Shown: positions 18,432 through 28,261 of the stretch, piece after piece
Layout of the letters: every line of letters starts with the position of its first letter
How positions within the stretch are numbered: the stretch's first letter is position 1
NCBI RefSeq assembly: GCF_029433095.1
Contig: NZ_JARNTX010000001.1
Location: forward strand, 1,240,001-1,304,000
Length of the DNA: 64,000 nt
Reading direction: 5' to 3'
From: Hymenobacter sp. YC55
GTDB taxonomy: Bacteria; Bacteroidota; Bacteroidia; Cytophagales; Hymenobacteraceae
The notes under the pieces: generated by a model
Databases searched by the model: none
What the model was told of the DNA's origin: nothing
The model's input: the letters and a program-made list of their open reading frames with translations, nothing else
Translations under genes and position numbers: made by a program

Positions 18432-18590
18432 TCCGCACACGCGCTTAGTGCCAGCCGAAGGCCGGGCAACGAAAGCGCATACGAAAGGGGAGGTGGTCAT
18501 ATGAAAGGGAAGCGGGCACTTGGGCGGGCTTCGGAGCGCAAGTAAAAACATAATTTGCATTTCTCCGCATCTTACCTCGCTCTTTCCTTG

Positions 18591-19352
18591 CTACATGGTC
18601 TGAGGCTTGGCCATAGCGGTTAAGCTTTTGGCGGCCTGGCTGAATTCCGACGGAATCAAGACCACCGTTGTGGTGCTGTTGTCGATGCCGATTTCGGATA
18701 TCATTTGCATGCGGCGTAGCTCCAGCGCCATGGGACTGTTTTCCATCTGTTGGGCGCCCTGCGTGAGCTTGATGCTGGCTTCCAACTCGGCTTCGGCCTT
18801 GATGATGCGGGCCCGTTTCTCGCGTACGGCCTCGGCTTCGCGCGCCATAGCCCGCTGCATAGATTCGGGAATCTCCACGTCCTTGATTTCCACTAGCTCA
18901 ATCTTTACGCCCCACGGCTCGGTGGCCGCATCTACGAGCTGCAACAGCGAGGCGTTGATTTGCTGACGGCCGCGCAGTACCTCATCCAGCTGGTGCTGCC
19001 CAATGATGTTGCGCAGCGCCGTGACGGCCAGCTGGTACACGGCTTGGTTGAAGTTGGCCACCTTGATAATGGCCGCTGCCGGATCAACCACCCGAAACCA
19101 CAGCACGGCATTCACCTTGATGGTAACGCTGTCTTTGGTGATGGTTTCCTGCTGCTCCAGGTCCACGGTTTTGGTGCGGATGTCGATGGTCACGCGCCGT
19201 TCAATAAAAGGGATAATCCAGTACAGGCCCGGTCCGCGCACCCCCGTAAACCGGCCCAGTCGAAACACAATGGCCCGCTCGTATTCCTGCGCAATGCGGA
19301 TGCCGAGCAATAGAAAACCAACAATAAGCAAGATGACAGCAAGGAAAGACAT
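18591..19352 (-). CDS. SPFH/band 7 (stomatin-like) membrane protein
   Basis: A 253-residue slipin/stomatin-type protein. I place the start at the ATG at 19352, directly before the N-terminal membrane segment (MSFLAVILLIVGFLLLG); the frame extends 54 codons upstream, but that part is unlike the family. Band-7 signatures are clear: EYERAIVFRLGRF, RGPGLYWIIPF, TKDSVTIKVNAVLWFRV and the Ala/Glu/Arg-rich coiled region (about 165-200). Such proteins scaffold membrane microdomains and often control proteases. No NfeD partner is beside it. It precedes lysC on the same strand. Confidence 0.9.
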   Translation of the reverse strand: MSFLAVILLIVGFLLLGIRIAQEYERAIVFRLGRFTGVRGPGLYWIIPFIERRVTIDIRTKTVDLEQQETITKDSVTIKVNAVLWFRVVDPAAAIIKVANFNQAVYQLAVTALRNIIGQHQLDEVLRGRQQINASLLQLVDAATEPWGVKIELVEIKDVEIPESMQRAMAREAEAVREKRARIIKAEAELEASIKLTQGAQQMENSPMALELRRMQMISEIGIDNSTTTVVLIPSEFSQAAKSLTAMAKPQTM

Positions 19353-19644
19353 GGCAGTAAGAAAGTCGTGAAATGGTGAATGGCTTCGGGTAGCTACTAA
19401 TGCATCCGTGCCACTTCCGTCACAAAGCGGGTGCCGCCTTAGCAACTGGTTACGGAGTTTATAACCTGTGTCCTTACTTATCCACTCGTACTGCTTGCCA
19501 AAAGGCTTTTTCACGATGAGACAAAGCCTAGTTATGTGCCCAAATCATAGCTGTTGACCATACGCCTGAATTCCTAACCCTACTGTTTTGGAGCGCACCT
19601 TTGCCATTATGGAAGGGTTGGCGGGCGGAAAGCAGGACAAACCA

Positions 19645-19680
19645 AAAAGGGAGTGAGCCACAATTGACTCACTCCCTTTT
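19645..19680 (-). terminator. Terminator of the susCD unit
   Basis: A 13-base-pair perfect stem (19645-19657 with 19668-19680) with a 10-base loop and a T-rich end on the reverse strand sits just after the susD stop. Confidence 0.85.
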
Positions 19681-19702
19681 ATTTCAAAACCTGCCTGCAG
19701 TA

Positions 19703-21667
19703 CTAGTACCCTGGATTCTGCTCTGCTTGGCGTTCCTCGTTGGTGAGGGGCTGGCCGTTGCGGAATATGCGCTCCAAGTGGGTCTGCGGAATAGGGCGCA
19801 GCTTGAATTTAGGATCGGTAGCGCCTGCAGCATCCGGGTTGAAAAGTGGCGCCCGCAACTGCAACGTTTCGGTACGAGCCAAGTCCTCCCAGCGGTGCAA
19901 CTCACCTAGCAACTCACGAGTGCGCTCATTCAGGATGAAGTGGATGAAACGCTGCTCAGTGGTAGTTACCGAACTCGGATAAAGCTCTTTGGGGTCGTTG
20001 GTGGTGAAGTTGGTCAGCCGGGCCGTAATAGCCGGATACGAGCTGGTAACGTCGCCGCGGGTGCCGCCTTCTACGCGCCAGTTCACGGAGGGCTTCACCT
20101 CACCAGCTTTGTAAGCAGCCCGCTGACGCAGCACATTTATGTACTCAAGGGCCTTGGTGTAATTGCCTTTGCGGCCATAGGCTTCCGCTGCAATCAAGTA
20201 CGTTTCGCCCGAACGAGCTAACAAACCATCCTTAGTACCAGCTTCTTCGGCGGCGCTAGGCCGGTAGGGGTCGGTGTGCTTGATGAGCTGCGGAAACTTG
20301 TTGCGCAGGGCCAGCGTGCCGGTTGGGTCGTAGGCTCCCGTCACTACGTTGCCAGCGGCGTTGCGCACGAAGCGGGCAAATATTTTGTAGCGTGAGCGGT
20401 TGATTTGCGCCTGCGGAATCGGGTTTTCGCGGGTGTTAACGATGACGTAGAAGGCTGTATCGTTGATAGCGAACTTCGGCTGACCTACTTGGGCCGGCGT
20501 AGGAGCGTCGGCAGCCGTCCAGCGGGGGTAGCTAGAGGCGCTGGTGTGGTTGGCTATCCAGGCCGTTTTCATTATCTTATAGAAGCGCGAGTCGTTGCGC
20601 CGATCAAAGATGTCCATGGCATAATTGGTGGGCATCACGCGGCGGAAGGGCCGGTCGTTGAGCACGTCACGGTTCATGCCTGGCTCGTTGTCGTACTGCA
20701 GCGTGAAATAGGAGTGTACCCGGTTGCCGAAGCGGCCAGATAACGTCACGATGTTGTTGAACTGCGCCGAGAAGAGGACTTCGCGGTTGGTTTGCGCCGC
20801 CACGCTGTTGGTGTAGGTAGCGGGGTTAGCAACGGAGAAAGGAGTAGTAGGCGAGTTAGCTACATCGAATAGATCGGCATAGTTAGCCGCCAGCGGGTTG
20901 CGGTTCGAGGTAATGACTTGGTCAGCGTAGTAGGCGGCGCTGTCCATGTCGGTCGGCTTCTGGCCGCGCACGTCGGTCACGGCACTGCCGCGCGTCAGAT
21001 ACACCTTGGCCAAGTAGTGCATGGCGGCATTCTTGGTAGCCCGGCCGAAATCTGGCGTGGTTGGAGCCAGGTTATCAGACGCGAATTTCAGGTCGGCTAT
21101 GATGGTGCGGTACACATCGGGCACGGGGGCGCGGGTGTAGTCCAATTTCACGCCTTCGGTGGGCTCCAGCAGCAACGGAATAGCGCCGTACTGCTGCACT
21201 AGCTGGAAGTAGTAATATGCCCGTAGGAAACGAAGTTCAGCCAAGCGCTGCGTTTTCTGCGCGTCGGTGCGGAGCGTGGTGGTGCCCTGAATACCAGGAA
21301 TGCGGGAAATGCCGATGTTGCAGCGGTTGATGCCGTCGTAGTCGGCTGTCCACACGCCATCTACAAACCCATCTGAAGAGTTAAGGCGGTTGTCGTAGCG
21401 GTTCCACCACTCCACGTTGATCTGGTCGGCGCTCGTCATTTCATCCACGCCATAGTTGAACATGGCGAAGGAGTGCTCTAAGGCAAATTTGTAGCGGGTT
21501 TGCTCGTAGCTGGATTTCACCAAGTCTTCCAAGCCCTGCTCGGTGCTGAAGTAGTCGTTGGTGAGCGTGGAAACCAGTTCTTCTTCTAAGTAATCTTTGC
21601 ACGAGCCCAGCCCGAGTCCCATCAGGACGGTCAGGGAGGCAAGGCGTACAGTACGGGTGATTTTCAT
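19703..21667 (-). CDS. RagB/SusD family outer-membrane nutrient-binding lipoprotein
   Basis: Surface lipoprotein that captures ligand and caps the SusC pore. The 654-residue protein is taken from the ATG at 21667; the longer TTG start lacks support. The signal peptide ends in the lipobox LGSC with Cys23. Family features are the TPR-like helices (RFLRAYYYFQLVQQYGAIPLL), the YLIAAEAYGRKGNYTKALEYINVLRQRA stretch near residue 510-540 (shown here only by position), and the closing FILNERTRELLGE-HRWEDL motif. It lies 28 bases after susC on the same strand. The ligand cannot be told from sequence. Confidence 0.95.
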   Translation of the reverse strand: MKITRTVRLASLTVLMGLGLGSCKDYLEEELVSTLTNDYFSTEQGLEDLVKSSYEQTRYKFALEHSFAMFNYGVDEMTSADQINVEWWNRYDNRLNSSDGFVDGVWTADYDGINRCNIGISRIPGIQGTTTLRTDAQKTQRLAELRFLRAYYYFQLVQQYGAIPLLLEPTEGVKLDYTRAPVPDVYRTIIADLKFASDNLAPTTPDFGRATKNAAMHYLAKVYLTRGSAVTDVRGQKPTDMDSAAYYADQVITSNRNPLAANYADLFDVANSPTTPFSVANPATYTNSVAAQTNREVLFSAQFNNIVTLSGRFGNRVHSYFTLQYDNEPGMNRDVLNDRPFRRVMPTNYAMDIFDRRNDSRFYKIMKTAWIANHTSASSYPRWTAADAPTPAQVGQPKFAINDTAFYVIVNTRENPIPQAQINRSRYKIFARFVRNAAGNVVTGAYDPTGTLALRNKFPQLIKHTDPYRPSAAEEAGTKDGLLARSGETYLIAAEAYGRKGNYTKALEYINVLRQRAAYKAGEVKPSVNWRVEGGTRGDVTSSYPAITARLTNFTTNDPKELYPSSVTTTEQRFIHFILNERTRELLGELHRWEDLARTETLQLRAPLFNPDAAGATDPKFKLRPIPQTHLERIFRNGQPLTNEERQAEQNPGY

Positions 21668-21695
21668 GAGGTTAGGCAATTGAAAAAGTCCTGAA

Positions 21696-24600
21696 TCAGA
21701 ATCCTACGCGCAAGCCGAACACTAGGCTTTTGGTGCCCAGGTTGCGGGCCTGAGCCCGTTCGCCGGAAGTGGTGCCGACGTCGGTAGCTTCGGGGTCGAG
21801 GCCTTTGAACTTGGTGAACAAGAAGGGGTTCACGGCATTAGCATACACGCTCAGGTTGCTCATTTTTACTTTCGAGCTGATGGCCTGCGGCACGGTGTAG
21901 GTGAGCGAGATATTGCGCACCCGGGCAAAGCTGCCATTCACAAAGGCGTAGCCTTCGTTGTTGCGGGCTTCGGCTTTGTAAGTAGGCCGTGGGAATTCGT
22001 TGGTGGGGTTGTTCGGCGTCCAGTAGTTTACTTGCTGGCTCTGGAACACGCCGCTCAAGCCCGGCGTGATGCCGGTAGCCACCAGCTGACCTACCCGAGC
22101 GTACACCAGGAAGCTCAACTCGAAGCCTTTATAAGTGAACGTGTTGTTGACGCTACCCGTCCATTTCGGCCGGTTCGAGCCCCGTATCACGTAGTCGTTG
22201 GCGTTGATGATGTTGTCGCCGTTCTGGTCCACCACTTTGATGTCGCCGGGCACCAAGCCGTATACTTTGGCGGCATCCGCTTCGTCGAGTTGCCAGATGC
22301 CCGCGTTTTGGTAGCTGTAGTACACGCCGAGGGGCTGCCCGATAAACCAGCGGTTACCGATGTCGTCCTGCGCGCCGGAAGCCAGCTTCACGAATTCCTC
22401 TTTGTTGCGGGTGTAAATGAAGTCGGTGGCCCAGCGGAAGCCGCCCGCCGTTTCCACGTTGATGGTGGTCAGGCTGGTTTCGATACCGCTGTTACGTGTT
22501 GCCCCAATGTTTTGCAAGATGTTGGCCACCCCGCCAGCCGTAGGCAAGCCCCGCGGCAGCAGCAGGTCGGTGGTATTGGCGCGGTATACTTCCACCGAGC
22601 CACTTATCCGGTTCTGGAACAAGCCGAAGTCCAAACCCAAGTTGACGGTTGAGGTGCGTTCCCACTGCAATTCGGGGTTAGGAATACCACCAAGCGTGTT
22701 CGGTAAGGTGCCGGGCGTGGGCGAGTAGCCGTAAGCCGGGGTTTCGTTGAAGGCGTAAGAGGAACGCTGCAGGGTGCCGCCCGTGGTGTAAGGATCCACG
22801 GAAGCCTGGCCTACGGTGCCGTAGCCACCGCGTATTTTCAACTCGTTGATGGCTTCTACGCCGCGTAAGAAGCTTTCCTGCTGCACTTTCCAGGCCAAAG
22901 CCACCGAGGGGAAGAAGCTCCACTTGTTGCCCGGGGCCAGCACCGAGGCGCCGTCGGCGCGGCCAGTAGCCGTCAGCACGTAGCGGTCCAGGAAGCTGTA
23001 GTTGATGCGACCCATCCAGGAGGCCAAGGTGCGCTTAGAAAAGCCAGTGCCGAAGCCGTTGGCCGCCGCCTGATACGTCGAGCCTAGGTTGTACCACTTC
23101 TGGCTGTCGTAGGGCAAGTTCACGGCGCTGATCGACGAGCTTTCGCTACGGTCAGCCTGCACGCTTTGCAGGGCCGTGATGCCGAGGCTATGGTTTTCGT
23201 TGATCTGCTTGTCATAGAACAGTAGGTTTTCCACCACATAGGTGAAGTTCTGGCCTTGGTCGTACTGCGCGAAGGACGTGGAGTTGGGGCCGCCAGCATC
23301 CCGGGCAATAGCCCGCGCCGACTGGAAAATACCCGTGCGGTTGTTGCGGAAGTCGGGCCCTACGTTGAGGCGGTAGCGCAACCCTTCAATGGGGAGCTTC
23401 GCTTCGCCGTAGAAGCTGCCGAAGAAGCGGGTTACGCGCCGCTCATTGAAGGCATTTTCGGCCTCGCGTAGCGGATTGTAAATGGTAGATACAAACGCCG
23501 GGCTAACGATAAACGTCCCGTCGGGCGCATACGGCGTCGCGTACGGAATCTGACCAGTGGCGCGACCGTAGATGTCGGGGCCGTAGTTCTGCACCGACAA
23601 GCTGGCGTTGGTAGAAGCGCCCAGCGTTATCACGTTGTTGACCTTGTAGTCGAGGGTGACGCGGGCGTTGTAGCGCGTGAAATCCTGACCTTTCTGAATG
23701 CCTTCCTGGTTGAGGTAGCCCACCGACATCGAGGCGCGCAACTTGTCGTTGCCGCCGCTGGCGCTGATTTGGTGGTTTTGGGTGAGGGCGGTGCGCAGGG
23801 CTAGCTTCTGCCAGTCGGTGGTGCGCACTTTGCTCGGGTCATAGATGGGAATCTCGGTGACGTTGGCCCCGTAGAGGGCGCGCTCTGCCTCAGTGGTTGG
23901 GCGCTTGGCTACCACCCGGTTTTCGCGGTCTATCCACTCGTAGCCGTCGGCAATACCTTCCCAGGCGTTGAGGTCTACTGCGCCGAACAAAGAGAAATCC
24001 AGAGCGGGGTCAGCGTAGCGGGGCGCGTAGGCATTGGTGTTGCGGTTGGCTTCGCGCTGCAATTCCAGGAACTCGCCGCCGTTGAACAGGTCCAGCGTGC
24101 GCGAGGCCTTGTCGATGCTGAAATAGTTGTTGTAGTTGAGTGTGAACTTGCCTTCCTGCCCGCGCTTGGTGGTCACAATCACGACGCCGTTGGCCCCGCG
24201 CGAACCGTAGATAGCCGTGGCCGAAGCGTCCTTGAGCACCTCCACCGACTGAATATCCTGTGGGTTGAAGTCGTTGAGGCCCGTACCCTGCGCCAGCGGA
24301 ATACCATCGACCACGTACAGCGGCTCGTTGGAAGCCCGGATGGAGCGGTTGCCGCGTATGCGGATGGCGGGTGTTTCGCCGGGGCGGAAGTTGCCGCCGG
24401 CTACGTCCACCCCGGCCGCCCGACCTTGCAAGGCTTGCGTCAGGTTTTGGGTGGTTACCTGCTGAATCTGCTCTTCCGAAACCGACGACAAAGCGCCCGT
24501 TACGTCGCTTTTCTTTTGGGATCCGTAGCCGACTACCACTACTTCTTGCAGCGCCTTGGTATCGGTGCCTAAGACAATGGAAACCTCCGAGCGGCCATTA

Positions 24601-24866
24601 ATTGGCACTTCCTGCGTGGCATACCCAATGAAGGAGAAAATAAGGGTGCCCTGCCGGTTAGGAACATTCAGTGAGAAGCTGCCGTCTGCCCCGGTTGCTG
24701 TGCCTGTGGTGCTACCTTTCAATACAACCGTAACGCCGGGCAGGGGGGCCTTCGAATCGTCGGCAGTAACCTTACCGGTTACTGCCTGGGCCACTGCGGC
24801 GGGCGCTATTGCCATTAGCGCAGCTGCAACAGGAAGCTTCCGAGTCAAGCCATAGAGTTTGTCCAT
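21696..24866 (-). CDS. SusC/RagA family TonB-linked outer-membrane transporter
   Basis: A 1056-residue TonB-dependent transporter, started at the ATG at 24866 where the signal peptide begins (MDKLYGLTRKL, ending AVAQ). In order: a carboxypeptidase-D-like regulatory domain (about 30-110, VTGKVTADDSK, PLPGVTVVLKG), a TonB-box region (ALQEVVVVGYG), the plug (SDVTGALSSVS; YVVDGIPL; SVEVLKDASATAIYGSRGANG) and a long barrel ending in LVFGLRVGF. It forms a unit with susD. No hydrolase, ECF sigma/anti-sigma pair or hybrid two-component gene is next to the pair, so it is an isolated susCD, and the substrate may be protein or glycan. Confidence 0.96.
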   Translation of the reverse strand: MDKLYGLTRKLPVAAALMAIAPAAVAQAVTGKVTADDSKAPLPGVTVVLKGSTTGTATGADGSFSLNVPNRQGTLIFSFIGYATQEVPINGRSEVSIVLGTDTKALQEVVVVGYGSQKKSDVTGALSSVSEEQIQQVTTQNLTQALQGRAAGVDVAGGNFRPGETPAIRIRGNRSIRASNEPLYVVDGIPLAQGTGLNDFNPQDIQSVEVLKDASATAIYGSRGANGVVIVTTKRGQEGKFTLNYNNYFSIDKASRTLDLFNGGEFLELQREANRNTNAYAPRYADPALDFSLFGAVDLNAWEGIADGYEWIDRENRVVAKRPTTEAERALYGANVTEIPIYDPSKVRTTDWQKLALRTALTQNHQISASGGNDKLRASMSVGYLNQEGIQKGQDFTRYNARVTLDYKVNNVITLGASTNASLSVQNYGPDIYGRATGQIPYATPYAPDGTFIVSPAFVSTIYNPLREAENAFNERRVTRFFGSFYGEAKLPIEGLRYRLNVGPDFRNNRTGIFQSARAIARDAGGPNSTSFAQYDQGQNFTYVVENLLFYDKQINENHSLGITALQSVQADRSESSSISAVNLPYDSQKWYNLGSTYQAAANGFGTGFSKRTLASWMGRINYSFLDRYVLTATGRADGASVLAPGNKWSFFPSVALAWKVQQESFLRGVEAINELKIRGGYGTVGQASVDPYTTGGTLQRSSYAFNETPAYGYSPTPGTLPNTLGGIPNPELQWERTSTVNLGLDFGLFQNRISGSVEVYRANTTDLLLPRGLPTAGGVANILQNIGATRNSGIETSLTTINVETAGGFRWATDFIYTRNKEEFVKLASGAQDDIGNRWFIGQPLGVYYSYQNAGIWQLDEADAAKVYGLVPGDIKVVDQNGDNIINANDYVIRGSNRPKWTGSVNNTFTYKGFELSFLVYARVGQLVATGITPGLSGVFQSQQVNYWTPNNPTNEFPRPTYKAEARNNEGYAFVNGSFARVRNISLTYTVPQAISSKVKMSNLSVYANAVNPFLFTKFKGLDPEATDVGTTSGERAQARNLGTKSLVFGLRVGF

Positions 24867-25003
24867 AAGACTGGGGGTGAGGTTCAATAAATTCCACAGA
24901 AAGTACCCTGTTAAATTTCGCGTTGCCGTCCCGCACTCTCCTGTATGCAATGGTTTTCGTAGACCCCTGTATGGTTGTGCTCTTACGTTAGTAGGCTCGT
25001 CTA

Positions 25004-25023
25004 AAAACAGGCTATCCTGTTTT
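25004..25023. repeat. Short inverted repeat upstream of susC
   Basis: AAAACAGG and CCTGTTTT pair around a CTAT spacer about 140 bases upstream of the susC start. It may be an operator or a small hairpin in the leader; no function can be assigned. Confidence 0.4.
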
Positions 25024-25280
25024 AAATAACTAGGTATTGTGCTATGTAGTAGTTAGCGATAGTGTCTAGGAAGTAGATAAAAAGCAAATAAGTGATATTG
25101 AATGGCTTGTATTTATTCGGCACTGAGCCAGCATCATAGGTGCTATTGAACAGCTACTATAAACTTGATTAACGATTGTGTAAAACCCACCTAAATGGGT
25201 GTTGATGCACCTAACTCAGGCTGCACAGTAAGCTGGTAAAGAAATCAATCTTGCTGATGCGGCTAACTAACACAAAACAA

Positions 25281-25319
25281 CGCCGCCTACCTGCACTCAC
25301 TTGGTGCAGATAGGCGGCG
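25281..25319 (-). terminator. Terminator of the M28 peptidase gene
   Basis: A 16-base stem (25281-25296 with 25304-25319, one wobble) with a seven-base loop, followed on the reverse strand by a T-rich stretch, lies 25 bases after the peptidase stop. Confidence 0.8.
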
Positions 25320-25343
25320 GTTGCAGAACCTAAATTGAAATGC

Positions 25344-26702
25344 TTAGCGTACGGGCTTCGGTGTTACGGGTAGGCTTTCGTGGCCCTCGGCGTCTACGGA
25401 TACCACCCCGAAAATGAAGTTGTCTTTACTATGGGGCAAGTCGGCTTTGGTGTCCGTTACGAAGAACTTTTGCTGCCACTCCGGGGTGCTGGTTTCGCGC
25501 ATCAGCACGTAGTAGCCAGCTGGCTTTTCGCCGGCTTTGGGCGCTTCCCATTGAAGCTCAGTGCGGTTCGTGAGCTTGGCGGTGAGTACGCCCACGTTTT
25601 CGGGAGCGGCAGGAGCCAGGGCCAGGTTGGCGAGCGTAGCCAGGTTCACACCGGTGTTTTTGCGCAGGTACGCGAAGTCCATAAACTTGGCGTGGTCGCC
25701 GTATTCTTCGCCGTTTTCGGTGCGCAAATCCTGGTGCTGGTGGCGGAAGTCTTCGTTCATTTCCGAGAAGCGCACGGCCGTAAAGCCTTGCTGATTGAAC
25801 GGCGTGTGGTCGCCGCCGCGCAGGAACCGGTCGGGACGATACTCTAGCACCACCTCGTGGCCCGCTACGTGATTTTTGGTTACCGTGCGGATATAGCGCG
25901 CGAGTTGGCGGCTAGGAGAGTCGTTTTCCGACGATAAAGTGCGGCGTACCTTGGCTTCGTCGGGCGTTTCGTTGGCGGGCACGCCTTCACTGAACACGCG
26001 CAGTTGCGTGGTATTCTTGATTTCCGGATCATGGCCGGTGGAGTTGCCCATGATGTCGTTGTTGAGCATGGCCACCAGGTTCCAGTTTTCGGCTTTGGCG
26101 CGTTTGGCCATGTGCGTGGAGCCGTAGAGGCCCTGCTCTTCGCCCTGCACTGCCACGAAGATGATGGTGGCCGGGAATTGCTGTTTGCTCATCACCCGAG
26201 CCAGTTCCATCACAGCTACTGTACCGGAACCGTCGTCGTTGGCACCGGGGGCGTCGGCCGTGGCGTTCATCACATCGGAAACGCGCGAGTCGATGTGTCC
26301 GCTCACCACGAAGATGCGCTTGTCGTTGGGGTCGGTGCCGGGCAATGTAGCCATGACGTTGGCCATCACTACCGGCCGATTGATGCGGCGGCCGTCGGGC
26401 TTGATGGTGAAGGTATCCTGCTCGACTTTCAAGCGGCCGCCACTGGCTTTGCTGTACTTCTTGAACTCGTCTTCCACCCAATTGCGGGATGCGCCAATGC
26501 CGCGCTTCTTGCTTTTGGTATCCGATAAGGTATGGCGGGTGCCAAAGCTCACGAGCTTGTCGATATCATCGCGCAGATTCTTTTCTGAAATTTCCTCCAC
26601 CATTTTGGTGATGGCAGGGTCGGGGGTAGTGCTTGGTTTGGTTTGAGCGAAAGCCGAAGCCGTAAGGCCAAGGGTAAGCAAGAAAAGAGTAGAACGCAGC
26701 AT
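25344..26702 (-). CDS. Secreted M28 family zinc metallopeptidase
   Basis: A 452-residue exported aminopeptidase-type enzyme with a signal peptide (about 1-20, ending SAFAQ). The M28 metal site is visible: His136 in SGHIDSR, Asp156 in GANDDGSG, the Glu-Glu pair at 188-189 in VQGEEQGLYG, and Asp in NNDIMGN. The last ~85 residues (VGVLTAKLTNRTELQW onward) look like a fibronectin type III-like accessory domain. It would release amino acids from peptides in the periplasm or outside. It is on the same strand as susCD but separated by 480 bases and a terminator, so it is a separate unit. Confidence 0.92.
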   Translation of the reverse strand: MLRSTLFLLTLGLTASAFAQTKPSTTPDPAITKMVEEISEKNLRDDIDKLVSFGTRHTLSDTKSKKRGIGASRNWVEDEFKKYSKASGGRLKVEQDTFTIKPDGRRINRPVVMANVMATLPGTDPNDKRIFVVSGHIDSRVSDVMNATADAPGANDDGSGTVAVMELARVMSKQQFPATIIFVAVQGEEQGLYGSTHMAKRAKAENWNLVAMLNNDIMGNSTGHDPEIKNTTQLRVFSEGVPANETPDEAKVRRTLSSENDSPSRQLARYIRTVTKNHVAGHEVVLEYRPDRFLRGGDHTPFNQQGFTAVRFSEMNEDFRHQHQDLRTENGEEYGDHAKFMDFAYLRKNTGVNLATLANLALAPAAPENVGVLTAKLTNRTELQWEAPKAGEKPAGYYVLMRETSTPEWQQKFFVTDTKADLPHSKDNFIFGVVSVDAEGHESLPVTPKPVR

Positions 26703-26932
26703 TCAGTTGGTTGATTAGAGACAAGAGCAGAGACACGCCAAAGCGCTTGGCCGTTGCGGCCAGTACGCAATATAACGCGAACGGGAAGTTATAGCACTTT
26801 CAGTAATTCAACCTTCTCAATTCCAATTCTGGAAGTCATGCGTCAACAAACGGCAATGAGTGCGCCGGTTGCTAACGAGGCAGTCGTGCCCTTTAATCAA
26901 TGCCGCTAATCAGACACCAAAGACATCTAGTG

Positions 26933-28261
26933 CTAGAGCATTGACACCAACACACTAGCTGCATTGCCCCCGAAACCGGCTGCATTTACCAGAATGCGCC
27001 GAATAGGTCGAGTTGGGGCTGGCGCTAAGTCAGTAGCAAACGGAACCGGGAGCCACTGTTGCGTTGCAAGCACATGCAGCGCAAAATCCAAACTAAGCGC
27101 CGCCGATGCTCCTAACGTGTGGCCTACCAGCCACTTGTTGGAAAGGAGCGGGGGCAGTTCTTCGCCGAAAACTGCGCGCAGTGCTGCCCGTTCCGAAGCG
27201 TCACCGGCTGGAGTGCCGGGGCTGTGTAGCACCACGGCGTCTATATCGGTTGGCGTACGGCCCGCTTGGCGCAAAGCGTGGCCAATAGCTTGTTGAAAAT
27301 GTTGCCCGTCAGGTGAGAGCCCGGTTTTGCTAGCTATGGCTTCAAACCCAAACCCTACGGCTTCCAACACAAATACCGGTTGTCCGGGCTGCCGGAGTTC
27401 GGTCGTCAACGCGGAAGCATCTACCTTTTCCAGTGCGAATACGGCGGCTCCTTCGCCTAACACGAAAGACGAAGGCCGGCCGGCACCGGGCCGGCAGGGC
27501 CAATCAATAGCTGGAAAGGTGGAGTAGATGCCCAGGGTGTGCATCTGGGTGAGCGTGAAATCGGTGAGGGGCGCTTCGGTGCCGCCGGCCAAAAAGCGGG
27601 AGGCCATGCCCGCCCGCAGCCACGCCACAGCATTGCCGAGCGCCTGAAACGCGCTGCTGCACGTGCTTGAATGACTAAGGGCCGCGCCGCCAGTACTGCC
27701 CGCATCAAACGCCACCCAGCTCGCCACATTGCCAAGCGTAGTTAGTGGCGAAGCGGCCACGGGTACTACACCATCGGCCAGAAACTCGCGGTGAAACTGC
27801 TCTAGCCGCTCCGTAGCCCCACGGCTGGAACCAATACTCACGCTGATTTCAGGTTGCTGATTGGTGACGGATGCTTGTTGATTGAGGGTACCCGTATTGT
27901 TGCTACTTGCTGCCTTGGTAAGCCCATTGTTCCCTACTGGGACCTCAAAAGCAGCCACCTGTTCAACCACAGTGCTAGGTGCCTCGGCAACCCAACCCGC
28001 TTCAGCTGTAGATTGGCGAGCGGCCAGCAGCGCCAGCAGCACCGTCCGGTCGAGTTGGCGGTAAGCCGGATGGGCGCGGCGGAGAGCTGCTACAGCTTCT
28101 TCGGTGGTAGCAGGCAGCGCGGCCACTGGCAACTGGTGCGCGCCTACACTTCGAATTTGGAACGGCGAGGTCTCACTAGCGGAGTAGGCTGCCAGGTCAG
28201 TGCCGAGCGCGCACGCACGCCCCCGCCCCCGAATAACAATCAGGCCTTCTGCGTTAGGCAT
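26933..28261 (-). CDS. Beta-ketoacyl synthase in the biotin cluster
   Basis: A 442-residue condensing enzyme of the FabF/KAS type. The catalytic triad is complete: Cys201 in SSTCSSAFQ, His346 in VVLHSPGTPAGD and His381 in VGHTLGASA, with Lys376 just before. The N-terminal third (about residues 90-140) is divergent and Asn/Thr-rich. Its ATG overlaps the end of bioA by eight bases, so the two are translationally coupled. I infer a role in making the pimeloyl chain for biotin, since no bioC, bioH, bioI or bioW is in the window. It could also be a ketosynthase for another lipid. Confidence 0.85.
   Translation of the reverse strand: MPNAEGLIVIRGRGRACALGTDLAAYSASETSPFQIRSVGAHQLPVAALPATTEEAVAALRRAHPAYRQLDRTVLLALLAARQSTAEAGWVAEAPSTVVEQVAAFEVPVGNNGLTKAASSNNTGTLNQQASVTNQQPEISVSIGSSRGATERLEQFHREFLADGVVPVAASPLTTLGNVASWVAFDAGSTGGAALSHSSTCSSAFQALGNAVAWLRAGMASRFLAGGTEAPLTDFTLTQMHTLGIYSTFPAIDWPCRPGAGRPSSFVLGEGAAVFALEKVDASALTTELRQPGQPVFVLEAVGFGFEAIASKTGLSPDGQHFQQAIGHALRQAGRTPTDIDAVVLHSPGTPAGDASERAALRAVFGEELPPLLSNKWLVGHTLGASAALSLDFALHVLATQQWLPVPFATDLAPAPTRPIRRILVNAAGFGGNAASVLVSML

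Larger units (their letters stand above)
24867..25343. other. Intergenic region upstream of susC
   Basis: About 480 bases without a supported gene. It should hold the susC promoter, the short inverted repeat at 25004-25023 and, at its far end, the terminator of the M28 peptidase gene (25281-25319). Confidence 0.6.

Noticed and set aside
18354..18545. Forward-strand open frame of 63 residues between lysC and the SPFH gene
   Set aside because: It lies on the strand opposite the lysC leader and has no family pattern; its basic composition reflects the GC-rich leader sequence.
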